Source: Naematelia aurantialba (Eukaryota > Basidiomycota > Tremellomycetes > Tremellales > Naemateliaceae). Taken from it: a DNA stretch of 64,000 nucleotides. Position numbers and translations under genes: made by a program. The stretch is from the NCBI GenBank assembly GCA_021527695.1, contig JAKFAO010000002.1, forward strand, positions 744,501 to 808,500, given 5' to 3'. This document shows positions 44,649 to 62,401 of the stretch, piece after piece (positions within the stretch are counted from its first letter, which is position 1; each line of letters starts with the position of its first letter). The notes beneath the pieces are model-generated. The model worked only from the letters and a program-made list of their open reading frames with translations. It was not told where the DNA came from and did not search any database.

Positions 44649-46237
44649 TTACTGAGCAAGATTTGATGGGTTGCCCGTCCGTTGTAGTAACTCCCGCACT
44701 TCGGCGTCCTCCAGAGCCACTCCGTGTGACGCAGTCAGATGACGTCGAACATCATATACCCTCCAGAACCTCATTTCGCACGGCTCCGCCTCGTGTACGA
44801 GCTCCACGGGACACCCATATCGCCTATACTCGGAAACACCCTGTACCGCAGATCCGGTCAACATGCCTACTAGATCGAATGAGGGCACTGGAGAGGGCGA
44901 ACGCGAGTGGGTGCGCAAGTGTTGTCGCAGGTTGGCGGCGTGAGCGTAGGACTTGTCGCACGACGCATGTGGGCAAGAGTGGACCTTGATCTTCAGATGA
45001 GAAATTTTGACGTGCGTGTCGAGCGCGTATTTCTGGCGACGTCAGAGATTCAAGTATTAGCACCAAAGAGAAACTTACAGCTTTGAAGCTTTTTCCGCAA
45101 TTTTCGTAAATGCAAAGCCAATCTTTCCCTGCATCGCCGTCCACAATTTTAGCCAGTCTCGATACCTTGCTCGCCGGCTTCGCTTGCTCCGCCAGAAACT
45201 GGGATGAGGTGTTCCCTGTTGGCAACGAAGTTTCCTGTACTATGGGAGGTTCGCAGGGCTGGCAGGGCTCTACATCTGGTCGCTGCTTGGCGCCCAGGTC
45301 GATGGTCCGCTCAGCATGGACCTTTAGGTGCGCCCGTAAAGCGTGCCCGGATTTGAAGGTCCGCCCATCACATTCGTAGTGGGGACATTTGGGTGGATGC
45401 GCCTCCCGCAGATGCGTTTGCAAGGCGGACCAGGTCGGGAACGTTGGCAGGGTTTGATGTGATGGATGAGAGCACATATATCGGGAGGCTGCGAGTCAGC
45501 ATAAGTGGAAAGACCACTCACCATCGTGGGTCCTGGCATGGGTCTTCAAATGTGATTTGAGGGCAAAGGAAGCAGAGCAGCCTTCATGACTGCATATGTA
45601 TGGCTTTGTGCCCGCAGGCATGTGTGCCAATACCACATGATCACGTAACAGGTGCACTTTGGCGAACTTCTCCTCGCAATGGTCGCACTGAGATGGTAAG
45701 TAGGGTAGAATAGATGTCAGGCTCACAGAGTATAGTGCCGCTTGATCGTGCGACTGCTCGTGCCGTTTGAGATGCGTTGCCGTCCAGAACTTCTTTTCAC
45801 ATCCCGGCCGTAAGCATTTGAACTGCTTGTCATCCTCAGACAGATGTGTTCGTAGGTGGGCGTGAAGGTGAGTTGCTCGCAAATAGCTTTGGGAACAGTG
45901 CGGGCACTGATGAGGTCGCTACAAATAGTCAGGTCATGCAACAGGTGGTCATATTTACCTCGCCGGAATGTGTCAGTTGGTGTTCTGCCAATCGGGATGG
46001 CTTGTAGTACGCCTTATCACAACCTGGAATATCGCAAGCATAACGTCGCTCGGTCCGACAAGGAGGTTGAGAGGTCGCTCGCGATGGCCCCGCTCGTGTC
46101 TGAGGCGACACCGGAGGGGTCTTGCGCTTCAAAGGCCTAGGGTTCGCCGTTTGGGCGACTGATATGGACGACGGATCAGGGAGATCATAGTAATGATGCG
46201 GGACAGCAGCGACTCTTGGCTGCGCCGCCAACATCAT
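44649..46237 (-). CDS. transcription factor IIIA, C2H2 zinc-finger protein
   Basis: TFIIIA binds the internal control region of 5S rRNA genes and the 5S RNA itself and recruits TFIIIC for RNA polymerase III. After a leader (MMLAAQPRVAAVPHHYYDLP) the fingers are: YACDIPGCDKAYYKPSRLAE, HQCPHCSQSYLRATHLHAHL, FKCLRPGCEKKFWTATHLKR, YSCDHCEEKFAKVHLLRDHV, YICSHEGCSASFALKSHLKT, a divergent sixth (YMCSHPSHQTLPTFPTWSAL), CPHYECDGRTFKSGHALRAH, then an insertion of about 85 residues, WLCIYENCGKSFKAKYALDT, HSCPHASCDKSYAHAANLRQ, and a C-terminal tenth-like CEMRFWRVYDVRRHL. A long insertion late in the finger array is typical of fungal TFIIIA. Four or five introns; stop at 44649-44651. Confidence 0.88.
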
Positions 46238-46455
46238 CTACCAAGAGATCATCTAATGAGCATTAAGCATGCAGAAAAAAAATCAACGAGGCCGGGTGGA
46301 GTGATACCGCCAGGAAGCTATTTATGCCACGTGTAGGGTCTCTCGACGCGTCCTATACATTCCTCCTTTTGATCATTGCACCGACTCTGTCTAGAGCATC
46401 TTAGAGCATACTGGACGAGCAGCATAGATCTCGGGCAGCCATCAGAGCAGGCAGC

Positions 46456-47297
46456 ATGGCAGTAAGTGTTACTGATGATCTATGTCCCACTTGGCGCTGA
46501 CATCAAAACTGTCCAGAGCTACGAGAACGCGCCGACCAGACGGCCAGATATCAAGCGTAAACTCGTGGTCGTAGGGGATGGCGGTAAGCTCTGGTCCGAC
46601 CTTTTCGCAAACAAATCCAACTTACCAACCAGGGTGTGGCAAGACATGTCTCCTGACGGTCTACGCTGAGAATCGCTTTCCTGAAGTGAGTCTCCGTCTT
46701 TGGATCTCAGTCCCTCGGAGACCGCTGATCAGGTGGAAAGGAATACGTGCCGACTGTATTCGAAAACCTAGTCACTATGATCCCATCGCCTACCGACCCG
46801 TCTAAGATCGTCGAGCTCGCCTTGTGGGATACCGCCGGGCAGGAAGACTTTGACCGACTACGGCCATTAAGTTACAACGACACCGACGTCATCCTGGTTG
46901 TTTTCGCATGCAATCACAGGCCAAGTCTGCTGAACGTTCAAGACAAGGTGAGTGGGCCCGCCTGCACCCGCCCGTGAGACCCTGCTCTGATGAATATTAG
47001 TGGTATCCCGAGATGGCGCATTTTTGCGCAGACGTTCCCCTACTGCTCATCTGCACAAAAACAGATCTCCGCTCAGATGCCACTACCAAATCACTCATGG
47101 CAGCGCAAGGCACAGCTCCAATAACAGCCATCGAGGGGGAGAAGGTCGCTAAAGAGATCGGGGCTCGTCGGTATCTCGAATGTTCCGCGAAGGAGGGGCG
47201 AGGCGTGCGTGAGGTCTTTGACGCTGCTGTGCGGGAAAGCCTGAAACGGAGCGGCCTCGGGAGGATAGGCAAGGGGAAAAAGTGTGTTGTGCTGTGA
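46456..47297 (+). CDS. Rho-family small GTPase
   Basis: A membrane-bound molecular switch for actin, polarity and cell wall. The first exon is only ATGGCA (46456-46461); after an intron [20 protein letters not shown] leads into G1 [10 protein letters not shown], completed across an intron. Then [10 protein letters not shown] (switch I with the effector Thr), [20 protein letters not shown] (switch II), [20 protein letters not shown], the guanine-specificity motif CTKTDLRSD, the Rho insert, and [14 protein letters not shown]. It ends [11 protein letters not shown], a polybasic CAAX box with Leu, expected to be geranylgeranylated. The G1 box has Gly where most Rho proteins have Ala, and the core is otherwise complete. 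Which subfamily (RHO1, RHO3, RHO4 or other) cannot be told by eye. Stop at 47295-47297. Confidence 0.92.
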
Positions 47298-47547
47298 GAG
47301 TGTGTAGGTGAAGCTCCAGATAATACATTGTTTGGCGCGGCGTGTTGTCTGTGTACCAGTAGTCATCGATAGCCAATATACCCCGGCATGGATGGGACAT
47401 CTCAAGAGATTCCTGATTTTTCATCACGGACTGCGGCAAGGTGGGGGGCACATCCGTGAGCCCAGCATAGAAGCAACACTTAGCACATGTGCATGCACAA
47501 GTGATATAGACCACTGCTCCTCACCATATCCTTCGGTACACTGCCGA

Positions 47548-49156
<1,609 letters not shown>

Positions 49157-49334
49157 ATCAAGTCAAGGTGCTCCAGTGACGGTGGGAAGCATCAAGTCGA
49201 CTGGCGGAAGCTGGCAAGGCCTAGAGAGGGAGCGAGACCAAAAATCCCCGGTGGTGGACAGGGTGGAGGTGCCGAACAGCCAAGAGGCACAAGATAATGC
49301 ATGCCACTGACGCTTGCGTCGCTCGACTGTTATG

Positions 49335-52082
49335 CTACCCACTCTCCCGCTTCGTCCCGCCTGTCGAAGACTTGAGTGACACACTCGAGGCGCTTGGGCT
49401 CAGACTCATCGGCCGCAAGCCCTTCACTGCTGGATCCTCCACTTTACTTCTAATGCTTGCCACTCGACTCCCAAAGAAACTGCCCACGCTGCTGCGGATG
49501 CCCCCGAGCGTGGCGCGCAAGTCAACGGGCGCTGCCGCAGGACCACTTGCCTGGATCTGGGTTGGTTGTGAAGCAGTCCGTGCCCGATCGGCATCTTCAC
49601 GTTCCTTCAAACGCAACGACACCTCGTTGCGGGCAGCATCGAAAGCTTTAAACAGGGAAGCCGAGCCGGTGGCGAAGGCTGATGTCAGTGCTTCTCGTGT
49701 CGGTGCTAGCTGTTGATCGATTTTTAACTCGTGTAGTCCCTCTACAATGAATCTCAGCTACAGGCATTCACCGCCGACTGAACGTACCAGTAATTCGCAG
49801 ACCAAAATCCGACACCAACGTTGCCTTGCCGCCGCATGGATGTCTGCACTGATGAGTGCCACGAATCTCCATGCTAACTGGTGCTGACCTGGGCTCGTAT
49901 AGGTCAAATAAGACTGGATCAGTGCAGGCCTGCCACTCGGTAAATGCCTGTGTTTGTCTGAACGCTCCGAGCCAGGCCTCCGAGAATGGAGACAACACAT
50001 TGCTCTCGCCTGCCACGCCGACGATCGAGATGTCCCCCGCCTTCCCCTTGGACAAGAAATCGGCATATTTAAGAGCAGCGAGCGCGGCGCAGATGTACTC
50101 TTCGAAGCGATTACGAAGGTCGTCGTCACTACCTCGAAATTCGGGTCGCTCACCGTCCGGCTATAGCCGGTCAAATACAAAGCAACTAACTGATTGAGAA
50201 AGTCAACTGACAAGGTCGTACGATTCCTCCACCGTGCGTACTACGTCGTCCATCCATTTTCGATCCGCAGGTGTCAACGCGACCAGGCGCTCAAGCTTGG
50301 CATCAGGAAACTCGAAGGAGACGTTTTCGATCTTGCAATCGTGAGTCATTTCCCATCGTCTTGGACACAGGCTCACATTGACGAGCAGATCATACTTGCA
50401 ATCCTTTTGCTGTGTAACTATCTGGTTCGTCGTGCCAACCAGCCAGGACCTTGCTTGAAGCATGTCCATTTGTTGCAGTGGCATATATGGCTGGAAAACA
50501 GCATCACTGCCGAACAGGTGCAGCGCTAAACATGGTCAGTAGTGGACGGCCGAGTAGTAGGTCCACTCGCGAAGCCCCATGTAGCGCAGCAGACTTGATC
50601 TGTCGCTCGTCCGTAACGACGTCGGTCGGGTTCTGTTACCCCTTGAATCGAGCGCTGGCGAGCCCGAGTCCTTCAGGTTCATGAGTAGCCCTGTGCAAAC
50701 GTCAACTGCAGCCCACAGCTGTCGCTTGTCAACTTGCCAGGCATCAGCGATACCAAGCTATATTGATATGTGCAAAGCATTTCCACTGGGTAGCCATAAA
50801 GCATAACCTGTTGCCATCAGCTGTGCACGTCATGCTGTAAACTTACCCTCTTTTGCAACATGAGCATCTTCAGGAGCACCAAGGTCCTATGCCGAAACTT
50901 GTGTACAAGCTCTCTCAGGCTAGTTCCTGAATCGGGGGTAAGTGGAGGAGAGAAGCTTCAAGCATACCAATGTAAATCGCGCTCTCTCCACTTTTCCCTT
51001 CGAGACTATCCTCAAGACTATTATAAAAGTCTTCTAACAGATCTGTCTGAGTGAAATCTCTGATATGCGCTGAGCTGGCTGTCACGTTTTGGGAACACGG
51101 CCGCTCACCTCTGCGCAAAATATGCCCTCGTAACGACACCTAGTCGGTCGCTAAAAGATTAGCAACCGGAAAGAAATAGAAGATGATGCCATACCGGATT
51201 GGTCCCTTCCGATACGCATGTCAGCTTGAGAGACCTGGGGCATCGTCCGGCACTCACGAATACTGGCTGAGAAGCAATGACGACAATCGCTTTCTGCACC
51301 ATGCTGCGCGTCACATCGCTCGGTCGCCGGATCAGGTTTGCGGATGCAAGCTGCCGATTACATCTGCCGAATCAGTCAGTACACGGTGCAAGAAAGTGAT
51401 GGACTCGTTTACGAGATGCCAAAAAGTGTCTGTCCTGATGGCACGTCTGTCTGGACAGGTAAGGCGGGATTGGACGGGGTATAGGTACAATGCTGATCGT
51501 GTCAGAGAGACCATTGTTCACTCTGAGGAAAACACACAAAGTAAGAATAGTCTTCCTCGCTCTGGCATGCTGTCAGTCATAGGTTCCACAAGGCTCCCTA
51601 AAGCCCGCTCACCAAATGCGCTCCGTCGGGTAAGGCTAGGAATGGAAGCAGGCGGCCCCAACCCTCGTCGTTCTGCAGAGCATTCTGGAGCGACGAAGGA
51701 TATGCAAACTCCACGGTCGGACCGATCTGGAAGTTCATTAGCTATGCTGCCACGAATTCAAATTGGTGGTCCCTACAAGGTGGTTAAAGTCGATCACAGC
51801 TACCCCCAGGACCATGGGTACTGGCCCACCTCCATTCGCGAGTCGCGACGTCGACGTCACGCTGCTTGCTGCTCTTGAATATGAAGGACGAGAGCTACTT
51901 GCTCCAGGAGTGGACGCACTCGAAGAAGGCTGAGCAGAAAAAGTAGACAAATAGGTTGTCGATGAAGATCGCCAAGGATCCGTCGCAGTCTGCTCGTCAT
52001 CGTCCAAGGACAGGTCTTCGTAGGCTGAAGAGGATCGGGAAGGAGTAGAGCTGCCAGTGGCCTTTGGAGGCTGAAGAGACAT
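49335..52082 (-). CDS. AVL9: AVL9 family (DENN-like) late secretory pathway protein
   Basis: AVL9 proteins carry a DENN-like fold and act in exit from the Golgi and polarised secretion. The start at 52082 gives MSLQPPKATGSSTPSRSSSA, then SMVLGVAVIDFNHLVG-type text interrupted by a 49-base intron, continuing IGPTVEFAYPSSLQNALQND, EGWGRLLPFLALPDGAHL. Downstream exons include QQMDMLQARSWLVGTTNQIV, TQQKDCKYDLLVNV, KLERLVALTPADRKWMDDVV and KYADFLSKGKAGDISIVGVA; these are strong family signatures. The C-terminal region has TSAFATGSASLFKAFDAARN and a Ser-rich end SLSPSASSVSLKSSTGGTKR, stop at 49335-49337. About 2.7 kb with many short introns, so the N-terminal exon order between 50.5 and 51.6 kb is only partly resolved. 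Confidence 0.88.
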
Positions 52083-52472
52083 GCTGACGGTGTGCCCAGG
52101 GCACCTCACACCGAGGACGCGGGGAGTGTGGGTATAGCTAACTGAAAGCTCTCAGGCAAGGAAGACGCGCAGTGACTTTTGGCCGGAGTCCCGTCGGAAG
52201 CAAGCGGATCACTTTCTTGTCACTTGAGAGCATCAGATGGCTCGTGGATTTGGCGAGCTCCTACTGCTGCATCTCCTAGTAATGTGAGAGATTCTACGGC
52301 CCCGGATCCGCATCCGCCAACATCGATCAGTGCCTGCTTATCTTGATTCCCAATCAGTCAAAGTATATGCTGGGGCCAAAATATCCTCAAAACAACTTTG
52401 ACCAACCTACTCAACAGCCAGTTACGTCTCGCACCGAGGTCTCGAATGAGAAGTGATGCAATGCATATCCAA

Positions 52473-53258
52473 TTATGATGGTGCTCCTCCGCCTGTAGAT
52501 GTCCCAGGGGGTGGTGGTGGTGGTGGTGGTGGTGGTGGCGTCGCAACTGCGGACGCCGTGGGAGCTGCATCCGCTCCTTGGCCTGCAGCATCCCGAACAC
52601 CATTCACCAGCCCTGCCTCTTCCTCCGCTCGCTCCGCTTGTATACGCTCCAGGGCCCTGTAGACCTTTGACTGGAGGTAATGTGAATGTGTAGGAGTACG
52701 TGATGGTTTTTTACCCGGCGGAGGAGGTTTTGCGGCTGGTGCCTGTTCTGGCGGTGGACCATTGGCCGCAAATATCGCATCATAATGCTAACATGCCTTT
52801 AGTGAGGTACTTCAACAAGATCAGGGATAAGAGGCAACGAACCCGTTGAATGACATCCATGGGGTCGTCTTTCTTCACATTTAGGATCATTCGCGCTTCA
52901 TCGATAGTCATCTGTAATTGGGAGGTAATTGCCTGTCCGGATTTGGATGATGACGAGGATGATCGAGGTGCGTCATTGTTCTCGGGCTTGTGTTTGAGAT
53001 CTGTTCACAAATTAGCCTCGTGAGCGGACCGGATGTCTGGCACAAGTCTTGTCCGCCCCAAGGTTCTTCGCCTCCTCTCACCTTCCTCCGCCTCTGCGAT
53101 TCACCGGGGAGAGCAGATAGGGAGGAATATCCCCACAGGACGACACCAGGAGAAGTTCTATCCTCTTCTAATGATTACTCACTTGCCATAGCTTGCTGAC
53201 CAGCAGCAGCCGTCGCCCTCCCAATGATTCTAATCCCAGTGACGACCATCTCGGACAT
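52473..53258 (-). CDS. PAM16: mitochondrial import motor subunit TIM16/PAM16
   Basis: A degenerate J-protein that tethers and restrains PAM18/TIM14 at the presequence translocase on the matrix side of the inner membrane. The start at 53258 gives MSEMVVTGIRIIGRATAAAG and QQAMA, followed by a large intron of about 170 bases, then NLKHKPENNDAPRS, ITSQLQMTIDEARMILNVKK and DDPMDVIQRHYDAIFAANG, the J-like helices in which the HPD motif is replaced as in the family (here DDP). Then SHYLQSKVYRALERIQAERA and a C-terminal tail with a run of about ten prolines encoded by a triplet repeat. The stop TAA is the complement of 52473-52475. The tail is longer than in yeast. Confidence 0.92.
52510..52538. repeat. 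GGT triplet repeat encoding poly-proline in TIM16
   Basis: About nine to ten tandem GGT (ACC/CCA-type codons on the coding strand) units in the last coding exon of the TIM16 gene. On the coding strand they read as a proline run near the C-terminus. Confidence 0.85.
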
Positions 53259-53273
53259 GATGCGCGGCAAGGA

Positions 53274-53579
53274 CTAACAGCCAAGATCAGCGTCTTTTTC
53301 AAACTGCCCCGTTGTGAACCTCACCATCTTGAATGCTATGCACTTTGAGCCGAGAAAGAGGACACTTTGAATATCTATCACCGATGCCTCGAAGAGGATT
53401 CTGAAGCAGCTCGAGAGTCTTTTTCCAGAAATCACGAACTGGCAACTTGTTGGCCGCCGCTTGATGCCGGAGAAAATCCAAAAACTCACGAGAAGGAAAT
53501 AGAGGTACAGGGGCCCCACAAGATCTACGGCGTCATCTGCGCTGTGGAGATCCCGCATTTGGGTCAGCGGGGCTCGCAC
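53274..53579 (-). CDS. unresolved reverse-strand open stretch upstream of TIM16
   Basis: An open frame reads RAPLTQMRDLHSADDAVDLV, GPLYLYFLLV and ASVIDIQSVLFLGSKCIAFK. A second frame on the same strand reads EFLDFLRHQAAANKLPVRDF and WKKTLELLQNPLRGIGDRYS. I recognise neither. Splice sites near 53.33 kb (GT donor) and 53.27 kb (AG acceptor) could join either frame to the TIM16 region, so the stretch may be a small separate gene, an extended 5' leader of TIM16 or non-coding. No domain is evident. Confidence 0.25.
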   Translation of the reverse strand: MRAPLTQMRDLHSADDAVDLVGPLYLYFLLVSFWIFSGIKRRPTSCQFVISGKRLSSCFRILFEASVIDIQSVLFLGSKCIAFKMVRFTTGQFEKDADLGC

Positions 53580-53659
53580 GTGAACTAAACAGTCACCTCC
53601 ATCATTAGTCGGTTTACGTCCTCATAGTTGCTTGACCTCCTCCTGAAGCCCGCTCGAGA

Positions 53660-56600
53660 ATGGTCACCATGACACAAGGCTCACCATCAACGCCGTATCA
53701 CCTTCGTGACGATTCAGGCGATGAATCCCCATTGGAGAACGATTTGTCCGGTTCCGAATCCACGCCTCCCACCTCGGCCAATGCATCTGAGAGGAAGAAG
53801 AAGAAGAAAGAGGTGGACCAAGTCAAGAAAGGCTTCTTTTCCCATCTCCATGGTAGCCGAATACGCAATGTCGAGATCGATCCAGCGTTAGGCGCGTCCA
53901 CCCTCGTTCCACTGCTGGTGATGGAAGACTTACAGTATCACAGAGTATACAACCGTAACTAAAGACGGTCCGGGTCTCGAGTCAAGAGCAGCACTGGACG
54001 ACGATGGCATGATCAATATTTGGGTGGATCTAAAGCAGGCTGTACCAGATCTGCCTAAAGATTACGCCAGACCAGTGAATGAGTATGCCATCGACCCCTC
54101 GGCGGCGAAGGATTGCCCACCACTTAATATTGTCATCTTCCTCGTTGGCTCAAGAGGTGAGTTCTACTGTTGAGGAGTGCATTTGTTGATGGCCTCATGG
54201 GGGACATTCAGCCATATCTTGCTCTCGCGCTTCGATTGGTCGAATCGAACGGACATCGGGTCCGTATCGCCACTCACCCTGATTTCAAAGACTTTGTACT
54301 GGACGCGAATTCTAGGCTCAAGGGCAAGCGAGATCATGGCGGTAGACCTTTGGATGGGAAGATAGAGTACTACGACGTTGGAGGTGATCCAAAGGAGCTC
54401 ATGGCCTACATGGTCAAGAGTGGGTGCACATTCGCCCGCGGGAGCTCACAGCATCAGATCCTGGTCTCATGCCGGGCTGGGCAAGCTTGACCAACGGCGA
54501 TATCTCTTCGAAACGCAGAATGACCGGAGAGATGTTGGATGGATTTTTCGACTCCACCTATAAACCAGATGTCGCCACTGGCCGACCTTTCGCAGCAGAT
54601 GCAATAATCAGCAACCCGCCGGCATTCGCGCATATTCATGTCGCCGAAGCGCTGGGCCTTCCCCTCCTCATGACTTTCAGTACATACCTTGTCTGCCCTC
54701 CTTTCTGCAAAAGCTAATCTGCAGCTATGCCTTGGTCTCCCACTGTGTCATTTAAGCATCCTTTGGTCAACATCCAGTCGAGTAACGCCGAGAAGGGGTT
54801 AACAAACTACCTCACTTATGCTTTTGCCGAACTAATGTTCGTCCGCCGACATAGTGTTCCCTGAGCTGACTTTGACATAGGACGTGGCAAGGCCTGGGGG
54901 ACGTTATCAATGGCTTTCGTGCTGCTACCCTTGGCCTCGAACCACTTTCACTGAAGTCAGGAGCAAATGTTGTTGAACGATTGAAAGTACCGTGGGTGTA
55001 TTGCTGGAGCGAAGGTTTGATTCCAAAGCCGATGGACTGGAAGGAGCACATTGGTCCGGATGATCCAGCCTACATGGTTACTGTTCTGACCGTTTTAGAT
55101 ATATCTGGATTTTACTTTATGGAGGGAGACAGCGACTTTCATCCGGGTCGCGAACTAGCCGAATTTCTTACTGCGGGATCCCCTCCTATCTATATAGGGT
55201 ACGCCCCACCGATACACCCGTTTCTCATTGCTTATGTGCAGATTCGGATCTGTCGTGGTTGAGGATGCTACAGCCATGACACGTCAGCTGTTATGCCGAA
55301 GTTGAGCCTTATGTTGAATACCTCTACAGGGACCATCTTCGATGCGATCAAGAAAGCCGATGTTCGCGCAATAGTCAGTGCTGGGTGGGGAGGTCTTGGT
55401 GCCAACGAAGTTCCCGAGGACGTCTATATACAGACAGGTAAGCAAAATGCAACAAATTCGATTGACATTAGGGAGCATTCCCCATGATTGGCTCTTTGCT
55501 CAACGTCGCGTGGCTGCGGTCTGCCATCACGGTGGTACGTGGGCGAAACTTGTCAACCACAACCCTAACGAGGTGCTGCGCAGGGGCTGGTACGACGGCG
55601 ATCGGTCTTCGTAATGGTCTCCCAACCATCGTAGTACCCTTCTTCGGCGATCAGATGTATGTTGTCTCTCAACGTTTGGCGTGACTCATGTTGCCAGATT
55701 CTGGGGCGACATGATCCACCGCGCTGCAGCTGGTCCAGCTCCCATTCCACACAAAGAGCTCAACTCAGACAACCTTGCCGAAGCCATACGATTTGCCATG
55801 TCGAAAGGCGCGAAAGATGCAGCAGGCAGGATGAAGGACACAATTCTCCACGAAGATGGGTTGCAGAAAGGTGTCGATTTGTTTCATCGTCACTTGCCAC
55901 TCAAGAACATGCGGTAAGCGGAATCGTCCAGTCAATTTTAGGTGACTCATGATGCCGAAGGTGCCAAATCTCCGTCAACCAGTCAGCTGTGTGGTACAGC
56001 TCCGAACTCTGCTTGCGCTTCAGCAGTGCAGTGGCCGGCGTGTTGCACGAGGCACAAAAGTTAGACATCAACAAATTGGAACCCCTCCGTAAGTGTTCTC
56101 AGCGCATCATGACTGGTTGACTGAGAAAGCAAGGTGCGATGGAATATCAGTCAAGATCCAAGGCTTCAGATCCTCTGACAGGGGGAACTACTGCGATCTT
56201 GCATCTCCTCGCGAAGCATTACGGCGGTATAGCTCAGATCTTTTATGATACGGTACATGCTCCGACAGCGTCCACAATACAACTGCCGCTGACGCCCACG
56301 CTAGCCGAAGGGTATCATCAACACTGCTACAGCCATACCTCAAGGTGAGTCTCGTTCATAGTAGGTACGCGAGGATTGATAAGCGCCCTAGGGATGGCAG
56401 ACCTAATAATTGGTGTACACGAAGGGTTCGAGGCCATCCCCCGACAATTGGGTTCGACGGTCCGAGAGCGGGACAAGGTGGAGGATTTTACAGGTGGAAT
56501 CAAGGCAGGTGGGAAAGGACTCTTCTTCGGCTGGTGGGATGGGATCACTGGGCTTGTAACTGAGCCAATTGAGGGAGGAATGAAAGAGGTAGAACTGTTT

Positions 56601-57245
56601 CCGTCACTACCCGAAGATGACTGACACCGGCAGGGGGCTTTGGGCGTACTGAAGGGCATGGGACGGAGTTGTGAGTGGAGGCTGATGAAATGGGGCGCAA
56701 CTGACCTGTCTCAGATATCAATGTGACGGCGCGACCCGCTGCGGGTATGCCTCCACGCAGCCATCCATATGTATGCTGACTAGGCAGGCATCACCGGCAT
56801 GATGGCTCTACCTCTACATGGAGCATGGCAGTCCTTGCGACGCACAATGTCCAGCTCCCCTCAGTTCAGCTTACGGGAACCGCGACTGGCTCTATCAACG
56901 GAGGCAGCGTCTCAGCTCTCATCATACGAAAAACAAGACATCCTTCGAAAGTTTGCCGAGGCTGAGAGAGGCACCGAAGACAGAAAGGCGAGACTCAAGG
57001 TCAGAACGAAGATGTTCCTCAGCGGCGACAACTCAGCCTTGGAGGACGATGCAGAAATCCAGCCGGGGGAGCTTGAGAATGCCAAAGCGGATACGGCCAG
57101 GGAGCGGGAAGAAGCCCGGGCAGCTCGGACGGGAGGGACCGAGAAGTGTGAGGCAGTGGACGAGCAGAGCGATTCGGTGATTAAACAAGCTGAGCAGCGT
57201 GGGTATGAGAGAGCGCTAGCCGAGCGCAAGCACATGCAGAAATGA
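53660..57245 (+). CDS. UDP-glycosyltransferase (sterol-glucosyltransferase-like) with VPS13-like tail
   Basis: A GT1-family enzyme that would transfer a sugar from a UDP donor to a lipid, probably sterol. From ATG 53660 the N-terminus is acidic and Ser-rich with a Lys run (ERKKKKKEVDQVKKGFFSHL). The catalytic region starts PPLNIVIFLVGSRGDIQPYL, continues with HRVRIATHPDFKDFV, AFAHIHVAEALGLPLLMTFT, IYIGFGSVVVED, AIVSAGWGGLGANEVPEDVY, and the donor-binding signature VCHHGGAGTTAIGLRNGLPT followed by VPFFGDQMFWGDMI. Past this, an unusual C-terminal extension of about 300 residues contains WWDGITGLVTEPIEGG, GALGVLKGMGRSYINVTARP and AAGITGMMALPLHGAW, recalling the glycine-rich tail of VPS13/ATG2-type lipid-transfer proteins, then a coiled charged end. 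Stop TGA at 57243-57245. More than ten introns; no PH/GRAM domains as in ATG26 were seen. Confidence 0.83.
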
Positions 57246-57550
57246 TCGTTGTATGGCATGTATGATAAATGAGGACGAAGTCTGGTTGGTGATGCATCAT
57301 ACAAGGCCGGGAAACGGGGCCTACGCGTTTTCTCTGCATTTCTCCCACAAAGATTCGATGACTCTCTGACCGACGATCCTCGTAGCCACCAACGCTCATT
57401 CTAGCACCCACCCGTTCCCCCTTGTCATAGCTCCAAAGTAGAGGTGTGACCTCTCTGAGCGACTGGCCACACCTCGTATCAGTATACCCACAGGGATCCG
57501 CTCATCATTTTGTGTCCTGCCAAAGTCTCCTCTCCGCGGCGAGGCAAAGC

Positions 57551-62049
<4,499 letters not shown>

Positions 62050-62401
62050 TACGCGGGATACACGGAGCGGACGTGGCACGCGCTCTGACAGGTAGGATGG
62101 CAGAAAGGTGAAGGGGGTGCCGTGCCGGTGGTCATGGTGACTCGACATGGAGGTCTAGGAAGAGCAGTTGTCGACGGATAAAACAGTAGACATCTCGTCA
62201 TACACAGTATACTTGTGCGTGTGCATCAGCGCTACCCTCTGTCACCATCGTTATTCGCCGACCTGCGTCTGTCGCCCTCTGGTTTGAGACATCGGCCAGT
62301 CTGAGCATTCTGAAATTGTAATGACAAGGGCTACGACAATACATCCTTGGTCAGTAGATATGGGGTATCCAAAACCCCAAGCTCCATTTCGGCCATGCCT
62401 G
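62050..62401. other. intergenic region between convergent genes
   Basis: About 350 bases between the stops of the deubiquitinase and the BUB1 kinase. No reading frame with protein-like content; presumably overlapping 3' untranslated sequence. Confidence 0.55.

Noticed and set aside
52453..52662. Gly-rich + strand frame with eleven glycines
   Set aside because: It is the reverse complement of the poly-proline tail of TIM16.
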